Below are positions 1 to 5,557 of a stretch of 7,769 bases of DNA, in pieces. The notes beneath the pieces were generated by a model. It did no database searches and was not told the DNA's origin. It saw only the letters and a list, made by a program, of their open reading frames with translations. This DNA is from Lysinibacillus sp. Lineage in GTDB: Bacteria; Bacillota; Bacilli; Bacillales_A; Planococcaceae. The position numbers were made by a program, and so were the translations under genes. Position 1 is the stretch's first letter; every line of letters starts with the position of its first letter. The stretch lies in contig JAAYHP010000251.1 in assembly GCA_012735355.1 (NCBI GenBank), positions 1-7,769 of the forward strand. The letters are read 5' to 3'.

Positions 1-99
1 ACAATAATTGTGTTTTTGGCATTCACTTTTTATTGTTAATTCTTATCTAACTTTTTTATAATATGCTTCTTCCAGTTTACATCGTCTGTTTTATTAAAA
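1..99 (-). other. AT-rich sequence downstream of spoVAD, no recognisable gene
   Basis: This stretch follows the spoVAD stop codon. In most spoVA operons spoVAEb would start here or overlap the end of spoVAD, but I see no Shine-Dalgarno plus start codon that opens a SpoVAE-like membrane protein. There is also no GC-rich hairpin followed by a T run that would terminate the operon. A loose inverted repeat (ACAATAA at 1-7 and TTATTGT at 30-36, 22-base loop) is present, but it is AT-only and could be chance. The operon transcript probably runs past the window edge. Confidence 0.5.
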
Positions 100-1041
100 T
101 CAGAACGATAATGGGGAAAAAAGGGAACCGGTTGCCACTAACAGCACCCGTTTAAATCGTCCGTCTTTTAATTGTTGAAGAATATAACTAAAGTATACCG
201 CTGCAGAACAGCCAGCCCCACTTGCTCCCGCTAAAAAGGATTCATCTTCCCCATAAAATTCTGCCCCTGCATCTCGTAAAAGATTTAACTCACTTTGGCT
301 TGCTCCTGATTTTGAGAACATCATTTTCAATATTTTTAATCCGATTTTTCCTAAATCGCCGGTCATAATCAAATCATAATCATGTAATTTTTGCTTGCGC
401 TTTTCTAAATGCCGCGTAATTGTATCATATGCGGCTGGCGCCATCGCAGCTCCCATATGGAAAGGATCAGCTTGACCATAGTCCACCACTTTTCCTACTG
501 TAGCAGCAACGACAGAAGGATTTTTTGGATCATGATGGCTAATTAAACTAAAGCCAGCTGCTGTAACTGTCCATTGAGCTGTTGCTGGTTTTTGAGCACC
601 ATAATTAATAGGATAACGAAATTGACGTTCTGTAGAATTATGTTGACTCGATGCCCCGGCAATCGCATATTTTGATGCCCCTAATTCAGTCAATAAACAA
701 GCAACGATGACGGAAGATACAGATGTGGCACAAGCAGAAAACATACCGATAAAGGAAGTAGCAATCTCTTTAGCAGCAAAGTTGGTAGGTGTCATTTGAT
801 TTACAAGATCACCGGCTAAAAAGAAATCGATATCTAAATTATTCAATCCTGCTTTCTTCATAATAATTTGGCATGCTTCTTGAATCATTTTTGCATTGCC
901 TTGTTCATTCGTCTTTTGATTCCAACGTTCATCATCTACGACAGAATCAAAATAAGAGTAAAACACACTTTTTCTTTCTAATGGTCCTGCGACTGCTGCA
1001 CTAGCAATAATAGAAGGTTTACTTTGAAAAACAATTACCAT
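100..1041 (-). CDS. spoVAD: Stage V sporulation protein AD (SpoVAD), C-terminally truncated
   Basis: SpoVAD is a dipicolinic-acid-binding protein of the SpoVA complex, which moves Ca-DPA into the forespore and releases it on germination. It has a thiolase/ketoacyl-synthase III-like fold. Recognisable family segments are PSIIASAAVAGP (about 9-20), FFLAGDLVNQ (73-82), the nucleophile-elbow-like ACATS with Cys104, ERQFRYP (138-144) with GAQKP just after it, APAAYDTI, IMTGDLG and LLVATGSLFSP at the end. The ATG start overlaps the spoVAC stop by seven bases and has only a weak ribosome binding site, which suggests translational coupling. The protein is 313 residues, whereas family members I recall are about 335-340. 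It stops just after SPLSF, where relatives continue with QQK(E)SIPCIAH and about 20 more residues. The missing end suggests a frameshift, deletion or recombination junction, so the protein may be impaired. Family identity is very secure; function is not. Confidence 0.93.
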   Translation of the reverse strand: MVIVFQSKPSIIASAAVAGPLERKSVFYSYFDSVVDDERWNQKTNEQGNAKMIQEACQIIMKKAGLNNLDIDFFLAGDLVNQMTPTNFAAKEIATSFIGMFSACATSVSSVIVACLLTELGASKYAIAGASSQHNSTERQFRYPINYGAQKPATAQWTVTAAGFSLISHHDPKNPSVVAATVGKVVDYGQADPFHMGAAMAPAAYDTITRHLEKRKQKLHDYDLIMTGDLGKIGLKILKMMFSKSGASQSELNLLRDAGAEFYGEDESFLAGASGAGCSAAVYFSYILQQLKDGRFKRVLLVATGSLFSPLSF

Positions 1042-1493
1042 TCGATAACACCCATCGTTACTAAAATTAATTTAATTAATGAAACAACAAAGGCTGAAGC
1101 AACGCCGAATAATATAACAGAACCCGCCAGTTTAAACATGTTTCCACCAACCCCTAACACAAAACCTTCTGATCGATGTTCTATAGCAGCAGAAATGACC
1201 GCATTTCCAAAGCCAGAAACCGGCACTGCACTACCAGCTCCTGCAAATTGCCCTAGTTTTTTATATAAACCAAAACCGGTGAGTAACATTGCGATAAAAA
1301 TAGCCGTTGCCACTGTAGGGTTTCCAACGGTTTTTTCCGTAAAATCAAAAAAGATAATATAAAAATACGTAATGGCATGTCCAATGGCGCAAATTAATCC
1401 ACCGACAAAAAATGCTTTCAACAAGTTACTTATATAAGGGGTTGGCGGGGTGACTTGCTGCTCAATCTTTTCATATTCTTGTTGGTTCATCAT
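1035..1493 (-). CDS. spoVAC: Stage V sporulation protein AC (SpoVAC)
   Basis: SpoVAC is a small polytopic protein of the forespore inner membrane. The B. subtilis homologue behaves as a mechanosensitive-like channel in Ca-DPA release. The product is 152 residues, close to the usual 150. After a polar N-terminus with a TPPTPY motif come hydrophobic segments at about 22-48, 57-76, a glycine-rich re-entrant-looking stretch at 82-104 (GQFAGAGSAVPVSGFGN, a family hallmark) and 112-147. The reading frame is open upstream of 1493, but that part is the lipoprotein gene in another frame. A strong GAAGGAGG at 1498-1505 lies 4 bases before the first of two tandem ATGs (1493) and 7 bases before the second (1490), so the true start may be the second. 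The first ATG overlaps the lipoprotein stop as ATGA, and the 3' end overlaps spoVAD. All three genes are likely co-transcribed from the sigma-G-type promoter. Confidence 0.95.
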   Translation of the reverse strand: MMNQQEYEKIEQQVTPPTPYISNLLKAFFVGGLICAIGHAITYFYIIFFDFTEKTVGNPTVATAIFIAMLLTGFGLYKKLGQFAGAGSAVPVSGFGNAVISAAIEHRSEGFVLGVGGNMFKLAGSVILFGVASAFVVSLIKLILVTMGVIEW

Positions 1494-1888
1494 GTTTCCT
1501 CCTTCGACAGTTTCTTCAACTTTTCTACCTTTTCCTTCACTTTTTCTGTAGCTTCTTCTGTTAACAGTTTTTGTGCTTCCCAATATAATTTATAATCTGC
1601 TGAAACGGTTATTTCGTAATTCGGAAATCGTTCATTCAATTGTTCTTTCAAATCTTTTTCAATTTTCGTCTTTTTATAGTCGAGCCACGGTTTTGCTTGA
1701 ACGGCTACCAACAATTGATCTTCCACAAAAATAGCCCGTCCACTGTAGATTTCATCTTTATTTTCAATGACAGTTGTCACTTCTTCTACTTCTTCACCAC
1801 TCGCATTATTCACTTCGATCGTTTTTTCCTCTTCATTACAGCCGAACAAAAAAATCGAAAGGAACAATGGGAATACCAATTTTTTCAA
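1490..1888 (-). CDS. YhcN/YlaJ-like sporulation lipoprotein
   Basis: This is a predicted 132-residue lipoprotein. It has a short signal peptide (two lysines, hydrophobic core) ending in the lipobox LFGC, with Cys17 as the lipidated residue. The mature part begins with an acidic linker (about 18-50). A compact domain follows with VAVQAKPWLDYKK, KDLKEQLNERFPNYEITVSADYK and YWEAQKL, which I match to the spore YhcN/YlaJ lipoprotein family. The Lys/Glu-rich C-terminus is probably helical. The start is TTG at 1888: an AAAGGGGGA ribosome binding site lies about six bases upstream, the signal peptide begins immediately after, and the only nearby ATG (1895) is out of frame. It is shorter than B. subtilis YhcN (about 190 residues). 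Its place directly before spoVAC and spoVAD is typical of spoVA2mob-type operons. The exact role is unknown; it is probably anchored on the forespore inner membrane. Confidence 0.8.
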   Translation of the reverse strand: MKKLVFPLFLSIFLFGCNEEEKTIEVNNASGEEVEEVTTVIENKDEIYSGRAIFVEDQLLVAVQAKPWLDYKKTKIEKDLKEQLNERFPNYEITVSADYKLYWEAQKLLTEEATEKVKEKVEKLKKLSKEET

Positions 1889-1894
1889 TATTCA

Positions 1895-1903
1895 TCCCCC
1901 TTT
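1895..1903 (-). promoter_or_regulatory. Ribosome binding site selecting the TTG start of the lipoprotein
   Basis: AAAGGGGGA on the minus strand ends six bases before TTG 1888. It fixes the reading frame for a gene that has no in-frame ATG at its 5' end. Confidence 0.7.
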
Positions 1904-1910
1904 TTAATGT

Positions 1911-1940
1911 CATTATGCCTTTCCTTGAAAAAAACTATTC
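1911..1940 (-). promoter_or_regulatory. Putative sigma-G promoter of the lipoprotein-spoVAC-spoVAD operon
   Basis: On the minus strand, GAATA (1936-1940) is followed after an 18-base spacer by CATAATG (1911-1917). This closely matches the sigma-G consensus (-35 GHATR, -10 CATNHTA-like, spacer 17-18). Known spoVA operons are transcribed by sigma-G in the forespore, so motif and gene content agree. The predicted start near 1904 leaves a very short leader before the ribosome binding site. Confidence 0.7.
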
Positions 1941-1943
1941 AAG
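1924..1943. repeat. Inverted repeat over the -35 element of the spoVA promoter
   Basis: CTTGAA and TTCAAG are separated by 8 bases, and an imperfect extension with A/T flanks is possible. The repeat covers the putative -35 element of the minus-strand promoter, so it could be an operator. It is short and AT-rich, so chance is also possible. Confidence 0.35.
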
Positions 1944-2001
1944 AAAAATGACCTAAAAGATGCGCCTATAGACTAACGCCCTTATTTCCATTGCACTTTT
2001 A

Positions 2002-2010
2002 CATATTGTA
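2002..2010 (+). promoter_or_regulatory. Putative mother-cell (sigma-K or sigma-E) -10 element of cotZ
   Basis: CATATTGTA fits CATANNNTA and lies 33 bases before the cotZ start, leaving room for a leader and the AGAGGTGA ribosome binding site at 2028-2035. I do not see a clean AC-type -35 at the right distance, so the choice between sigma-E and sigma-K is unresolved, and activator-assisted transcription (for example by GerE) is possible. Confidence 0.45.
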
Positions 2011-2042
2011 GATTGAACCAAAAATAAGAGAGGTGAATTGTA

Positions 2043-2564
2043 ATGGGTTGTGGAAGAAATAGTTTTGAGAGCTCATCCCGTCATTATCGTCGTCGCCATG
2101 AGGGCTGTATTTGTGAAGTAGTTGAAACGATTTTAGAGCTCCAAAATCACTCATCTTATGATGATGATGATACTTGTGGAACAAGTTGTTTCTTAGAACC
2201 GCTTGGAGGAATTAATAATAAACCTCATAAAAACCGGGCAGACACTCGCGTATTTATGCTTCTTACAGAAGACGGATCGCCATTTAAAGTGATGTTCTGC
2301 GATAAGGAATACGGTTGGTATAAAACACCATTCTTCCGAGTGGAAGATGTATTTGGTGATTGCTGTGCAACATTACGTGCTATCGCTCCAACTAGCGATG
2401 CATACGAGCCAATTCCAGCAATTGATGGTGAATCATTGGATCCAAGTTCAATGATTGATTTATGCCACTTTAAGAAAACGGAAACTTGTGTAACAGTGGA
2501 TTTATCTCGTTTTGCTGGAATTCAATGTGTCGCTGATGTAAATTTAAACTTGAAGAAAAAATAA
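2043..2564 (+). CDS. cotZ: Spore outer coat/exosporium protein, CotZ/CotY/ExsY family
   Basis: This is a structural protein of the spore crust or exosporium basal layer. Relatives (B. subtilis CotY and CotZ, B. cereus ExsY) self-assemble into disulfide-linked two-dimensional lattices. The 173-residue product has eleven cysteines (3, 22, 24, 45, 49, 86, 107, 108, 141, 149, 162) and family segments such as CGTSCFLEPLGG, TRVFMLLTEDGSPFK, the FFRVED-GDCCATLR block (98-112), and a C-terminal TCVTVDLSRFAGIQC. The N-terminus is basic and His/Arg-rich (RHYRRRH), followed by four aspartates (40-43) encoded by tandem GAT codons. It is slightly longer than CotZ (about 148) and CotY (about 162), mostly through that linker. 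The ATG has a clear AGAGGTGA ribosome binding site. It diverges from the spoVA genes and is followed by a terminator. I use the symbol cotZ for the family; cotY or exsY would be equally defensible. Confidence 0.92.
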   Translation: MGCGRNSFESSSRHYRRRHEGCICEVVETILELQNHSSYDDDDTCGTSCFLEPLGGINNKPHKNRADTRVFMLLTEDGSPFKVMFCDKEYGWYKTPFFRVEDVFGDCCATLRAIAPTSDAYEPIPAIDGESLDPSSMIDLCHFKKTETCVTVDLSRFAGIQCVADVNLNLKKK

Positions 2565-2575
2565 TTTCCATATAC

Positions 2576-2605
2576 GAAGGGGCGACTTGCTCCTTCTTTT
2601 CTTTT
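2576..2605 (+). terminator. Rho-independent terminator of cotZ
   Basis: GAAGGGGC (2576-2583) pairs with GCTCCTTC (2589-2596), giving an 8-bp stem with one G-T wobble and a 5-base loop. TTTTCTTTT follows. It lies 11 bases after the cotZ stop and separates cotZ from cotO. Confidence 0.85.
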
Positions 2606-2642
2606 GGAAATTCTTTCATATCATTTGGAAAATCCTATAGTC

Positions 2643-2669
2643 ACGAAAAAAATCCCTTTGCATATTTTA
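2643..2669 (+). promoter_or_regulatory. Putative sigma-K promoter of the cotO-like gene
   Basis: AC (2643-2644), a 16-base spacer, then CATATTTTA (2661-2669) fits the sigma-K pattern AC-N16/17-CATANNNTA. It lies just before the AAAAGGA ribosome binding site and agrees with late mother-cell expression of a coat protein. The predicted leader is only about 15 bases. Confidence 0.5.
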
Positions 2670-2690
2670 TGAAAAAAAGGATGTGCATTA

Positions 2691-3032
2691 GTGGAAGAAC
2701 CATTATTATTTATTCAATCACCTTCTTTTTATTATTACGATGTGGAAGATGAAAAAGATGAAGCCTTTCTTGATGAAAGCACTTCTGTTTACGAAATATC
2801 GAGGAGAGAGCGTATTAAAAACTCAGTCATTGCAAAACAACTTCATTTCTTTACTCAACCCATTAACCGAAAAAATCGACAACTAGTATTTAATATGAAC
2901 AATGGGGAAAAAATTATTGGAGTCATCGATAGTTTAGATGGAATTAATTTAAAAGTTCAAACAACGAAGGAAACAGTAGTCATTAATGCAAACGACATAA
3001 AATCCATTTCACTATCGAAAGCAAGCTTGTAG
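2691..3032 (+). CDS. cotO: CotO-like spore coat protein (short form)
   Basis: This 113-residue protein probably belongs to the CotO (YjbX) spore coat family. The N-terminus EEPLLFIQSPSF resembles the PLLYIEQPSF-like opening I recall for CotO. An acidic, Tyr-rich linker follows (16-35), then a basic stretch (RRERIK, 38-43). The C-terminal half (about 60-110: FFTQPINRKNRQLVFNMN, GEKIIGVIDSLDGINLKVQT, VVINANDIKSISL) reads like a small Sm-like beta barrel. In B. subtilis, CotO is a late-acting outer-coat morphogenetic protein, and cotO is adjacent to cotZ, which supports the call. B. subtilis CotO is roughly twice as long, the difference being a variable linker. The start is GTG, with AAAAGGA about nine bases upstream. 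No cysteines are present, in contrast to its neighbour. The family call is good but not certain. Confidence 0.68.
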   Translation: MEEPLLFIQSPSFYYYDVEDEKDEAFLDESTSVYEISRRERIKNSVIAKQLHFFTQPINRKNRQLVFNMNNGEKIIGVIDSLDGINLKVQTTKETVVINANDIKSISLSKASL

Positions 3033-3081
3033 AAGTAAATATTGGGGATGTTTCTCACTTTTTAAACGAAGGATAGGGCTA

Positions 3082-3120
3082 AAAAATCTGCCCAAGCTAT
3101 ATTAAAATGGCATTGGGCAG
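3082..3120 (-). terminator. Terminator of mgtE, possibly also stopping cotO
   Basis: CTGCCCAA (3088-3095) and TTGGGCAG (3113-3120) form a perfect 8-bp stem. The stem can continue with GCTA/TGGC past a bulged A. On the minus strand it is followed by ATTTTTT (3081-3087), so it terminates mgtE. On the plus strand the following bases are poorer in T, so its use by the convergent cotO gene is plausible but weaker. Confidence 0.85.
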
Positions 3121-3140
3121 ACAAAAGCTTTATTTATTTT

Positions 3141-4520
3141 TTATAACTGTCCTAACAACAGTGTGGCAAGTCCTAAATAAATTAAAATACTTGTAATATC
3201 ATTTAACGTTGTAATAAAGGGCCCAGAGGCTGCCGCAGGGTCAATTCCTAATTTATGAATCAAAAGTGGAATTAGTGAACCAGCAATGGTTGCAACGAAA
3301 ATGGAACAACAAATGGCTGTTCCCACAAGCAACCCTACAATTAAAGAAGATTTCCAAAAGTAAACAATACCTACAACTACGATTCCGCAAACAAGTCCTG
3401 TAATTAGTCCTGTACCCATTTCACGGAAAACCATTTTAAATTTGCTTTTTTCGTCTATTTCTCCTGTTGCTATTCCGCGAACGACAACGGCTAAGGCTTG
3501 AGTACCACTATTGCCGGAAGTCCCCGATATTAGAGGAATGAACAAGGCAAGCAACGCTACTCTTTCTAACGTTTCTTCAAACTGTCCCATTAACGATGCA
3601 GTTATCATTCCTAAAAACAGCAACATCACTAGCCATGGCAATCGCTGTTTCGCTGCCTTAAAGGGGTTATCACCCACATCGTCAACATCTGAAATACCCG
3701 CTAATTTAGAATAGTCATCACTTGCTTCTTCATCGATAACGTCAATAATATCGTCAACAGTAATAATCCCTTGTAATATCCCGTTTTCATCGACTACAGG
3801 ACAGGCAAGGAAATCATAGTCTTTAAATATTTGAGCAATTTTTTCTTGATCGTCAGTTACTTTCGCATAAACTACCCGCTCACTCATTATATCTCGAATC
3901 AACGCGTCTTCATCAGCAACGATTAAATCCCTCAAAGACATAACTCCCGTTAATCGATGCATCTCATCGACAACAAAAACGTAATAAATTGTTTCCGCAT
4001 CAGGCGCTTCATGCCTGAGGACATTCATAGCGGATTTTACAGTTGAATTTTCTTGAATCGATACATATTCCGTCGTCATAATAGAGCCGGCTGTATACTC
4101 TTCATAACCGAGTAATTCAGAAATTTCTTCCGCCGTCTCTTCGTCCATCATTTCTAAGAAAGTATCCCGATGTTCTTCATCTAGTTCATTTAAAACGTCA
4201 ACTACATCATCGGTATACATATAAGACAACATTTCTGCTGCATAGGCCGGATCCATTTCTTTAATAAAATCTTCTACTTCTTCTTCATCGAGTTCAATGG
4301 CTTCATAAATTTCCGCCATTTCCTCGGGAGACAAGAAATTATACATAATACGTCGTATATCAGGACCAACCTTCTCATAAAATTGGGCTCTCTCATACGC
4401 GTGATGTATTAAAAAATGTTTCCGGAATTCATCGATATTCTCTTCAATTAGTAGCTTACGTAAAAGCTCTTCATTAATAGGTAAAATTCCATCCAGTTTT
4501 TCATTTTTTTCCTCGATCAT
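3141..4520 (-). CDS. mgtE: Magnesium transporter/channel MgtE
   Basis: MgtE is a homodimeric Mg2+-gated channel of the plasma membrane. The 459-residue product has the full architecture: an acidic superhelical N domain (about 17-130), two CBS domains (about 137-262), a plug-helix region (about 263-290), and a membrane domain of about five helices from 293. Signature motifs are GTSGNSGTQALAVVVRG (333-349) and GPFITTLNDITSILIY (433-448). Asp441 corresponds to the ion-coordinating aspartate of Thermus MgtE. Many Asp/Glu residues in the N and CBS domains fit Mg2+ sensing. I chose ATG 4520 because GAGAGGAGGGGA lies just upstream; an in-frame start further upstream would place the ribosome binding site inside the gene. 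It has its own terminator and is separated from yjbO by another, so it is probably monocistronic. No M-box fits in the short leader. Confidence 0.96.
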   Translation of the reverse strand: MIEEKNEKLDGILPINEELLRKLLIEENIDEFRKHFLIHHAYERAQFYEKVGPDIRRIMYNFLSPEEMAEIYEAIELDEEEVEDFIKEMDPAYAAEMLSYMYTDDVVDVLNELDEEHRDTFLEMMDEETAEEISELLGYEEYTAGSIMTTEYVSIQENSTVKSAMNVLRHEAPDAETIYYVFVVDEMHRLTGVMSLRDLIVADEDALIRDIMSERVVYAKVTDDQEKIAQIFKDYDFLACPVVDENGILQGIITVDDIIDVIDEEASDDYSKLAGISDVDDVGDNPFKAAKQRLPWLVMLLFLGMITASLMGQFEETLERVALLALFIPLISGTSGNSGTQALAVVVRGIATGEIDEKSKFKMVFREMGTGLITGLVCGIVVVGIVYFWKSSLIVGLLVGTAICCSIFVATIAGSLIPLLIHKLGIDPAAASGPFITTLNDITSILIYLGLATLLLGQL

Positions 4521-4535
4521 CTTGTCCCCTCCTCT

Positions 4536-4554
4536 CAACCTCAATAATAGGTTG
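4536..4554 (-). promoter_or_regulatory. Small leader hairpin abutting the mgtE ribosome binding site
   Basis: On the minus strand, CAACCT and AGGTTG are separated by 7 bases (ATTATTG). The 3' arm ends directly against the GAGAGGAGG ribosome binding site. The stem is perfect over 6 bp. It could tune initiation or mRNA stability, but it is short and no known riboswitch is recognised. Confidence 0.4.
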
Positions 4555-4618
4555 CTTTTCTTTACTCGACAATAGATTTTTAATGAATGTCATATATTTT
4601 CTGTATAGAATTTTTGGA

Positions 4619-4646
4619 TTTATAATAAAATGAAAAAGATGCTCAA
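4619..4646 (-). promoter_or_regulatory. Possible sigma-A promoter of mgtE
   Basis: TTGAGC (4641-4646), a 16-base spacer and TATAAA (4619-4624) on the minus strand resemble a vegetative promoter. It lies inside the upstream terminator and would give a leader of about 90 bases. In such AT-rich sequence this is a weak call. Confidence 0.3.
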
Positions 4647-4662
4647 AAAAATTCGAACATCT
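4625..4662 (-). terminator. Rho-independent terminator of the yjbL-sasB-nadF-yjbO operon
   Basis: On the minus strand AGATGTTC (4655-4662) pairs with GAGCATCT (4637-4644), an 8-bp stem with one G-T wobble and a 10-base loop. TTTTTCATTTTA follows. The first stem bases lie inside the yjbO TAG stop codon, so the operon ends without any untranslated spacer. Confidence 0.8.
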
Positions 4663-5557
4663 AATTATGGATTATTTTTTTCATTGATTCAACAACTTCA
4701 CTAGAAAAACATAATTTTTCCTTCGACAATGGATGAAGCATTTCTAAATAAACACAATGTAAAGCTTGTCGATTATACAAGGCTTTACTTCCACCATACA
4801 ATTCATCGCCTAGGAGGGGATGTCCAATATGAGCCATATGTACTCGTATTTGGTGAGTTCTTCCTGTATGCAACGTTAACCTTACGTGTGTAATCGGCTC
4901 CCTTTTATAAGTAGTTCGTTTTAATACTTTCACATCCGTATGAGCAAACTGCCCATCTTCTCTCACTTCTCGTTCAATAATGCTCGTATCTTTTCTTCCG
5001 ATCGGAGCAATAATAGACATATCCTTTGAAACATGTCCATGGACTATTGCTTCATATTCTTTTCGAATTTGACCATTTTGCAATTGCTGGCTCATTAAAT
5101 GATGAATATGACTATGTTTTGCAATACATAAAAGACCTGAAGTATCTCGATCTAATCTCGTTACGATATGAATCGTGGAAGGGATACCTTGCTTTAAAAA
5201 ATAGCAGTACACAAAATTGGCAATGCTCCCTCTTGGATGTTCTCTCGATGGTATTGTGTTCATAAATGGCGGCTTATCTATAATTAATAAAGCTTCATCT
5301 TCGTAAACAATATTTAAATCACCTTGTTCTGGGAGGAGGCTTTGACTGGCTTCTTCTTTTGGAAAAATGATAGTTATTTCATCACCTTTAGCAAGAATGT
5401 GACGAACGTTTTTTTCTTCCCCATTAACGAAAATGTTTCCCCCACGGTACTTAATGGCCGTCAATCCTTTACTAGAAATCCCTTGCTGACGAATCGCTTC
5501 TCGTAATATTATTCCGTCTTCATTTGCATGAAACTGTATTTTAAAAGTCATTTTCAT
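4661..5557 (-). CDS. yjbO: RluA/RluD-family pseudouridine synthase (YjbO-like)
   Basis: This enzyme isomerises specific uridines in RNA, probably rRNA, to pseudouridine in the cytoplasm. The product is 298 residues. It has an S4-like N-terminal RNA-binding region (about 15-66: LREAIRQQGISSKGL, GGNIFVNGEEKNVRHIL) and then the catalytic core starting at IVYEDEALLIIDKP. The catalytic motif HIVTRLDRDTSG carries the essential aspartate at 136. The conserved block GRTHQIRVHMAHIGHPLLGDELYGG follows in the last third. The start is ATG 5557, whose A is the last base of the nadF TGA stop; a GTG at 5560 or an ATG at 5551 are alternatives. The upstream ribosome binding site is weak, so translation is probably coupled to nadF. 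The gene order matches yjbO of B. subtilis. The target uridine cannot be told from sequence alone. Confidence 0.92.
   Translation of the reverse strand: MKMTFKIQFHANEDGIILREAIRQQGISSKGLTAIKYRGGNIFVNGEEKNVRHILAKGDEITIIFPKEEASQSLLPEQGDLNIVYEDEALLIIDKPPFMNTIPSREHPRGSIANFVYCYFLKQGIPSTIHIVTRLDRDTSGLLCIAKHSHIHHLMSQQLQNGQIRKEYEAIVHGHVSKDMSIIAPIGRKDTSIIEREVREDGQFAHTDVKVLKRTTYKREPITHVRLTLHTGRTHQIRVHMAHIGHPLLGDELYGGSKALYNRQALHCVYLEMLHPLSKEKLCFSSEVVESMKKIIHN

Noticed and set aside
1..22. Minus-strand ATG at 22 opening a frame that leaves the window (possible next gene of the spoVA operon)
   Set aside because: Only seven codons are visible, no Shine-Dalgarno precedes it, and the residues do not resemble SpoVAEb.
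1..36. Inverted repeat ACAATAA/TTATTGT as a transposon end or terminator
   Set aside because: It is AT-only with a 22-base loop, with no T tract in a useful place, no target duplication and no transposase nearby.
1024..1362. Plus-strand open frame of 112 codons opposite spoVAC
   Set aside because: It lies antisense to a certain gene, has no ribosome binding site, and its sequence (Pro/Thr/Asn-rich) has no family resemblance.
1640..1956. Two plus-strand open frames opposite the lipoprotein gene and promoter
   Set aside because: The Phe-rich translations come from the complement of Lys/Glu codons; there is no ribosome binding site, and they overlap the minus-strand promoter.
1999..2184. Minus-strand open frame with a His-rich N-terminus opposite cotZ
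   Set aside because: The histidines are the complement of the GAT repeat of cotZ; it is a shadow frame.
3033..3081. A separate terminator for cotO
   Set aside because: No stem followed by T residues is visible; the only hairpin is the one at 3088-3120, whose T tract faces the other strand.
3511..3714. Plus-strand open frame opposite mgtE
   Set aside because: mgtE is well supported in this region, and the frame has no ribosome binding site.
4545..4660. M-box Mg2+ riboswitch upstream of mgtE
   Set aside because: The space is too short once the yjbO terminator is subtracted, and I could not find the multi-helix layout.
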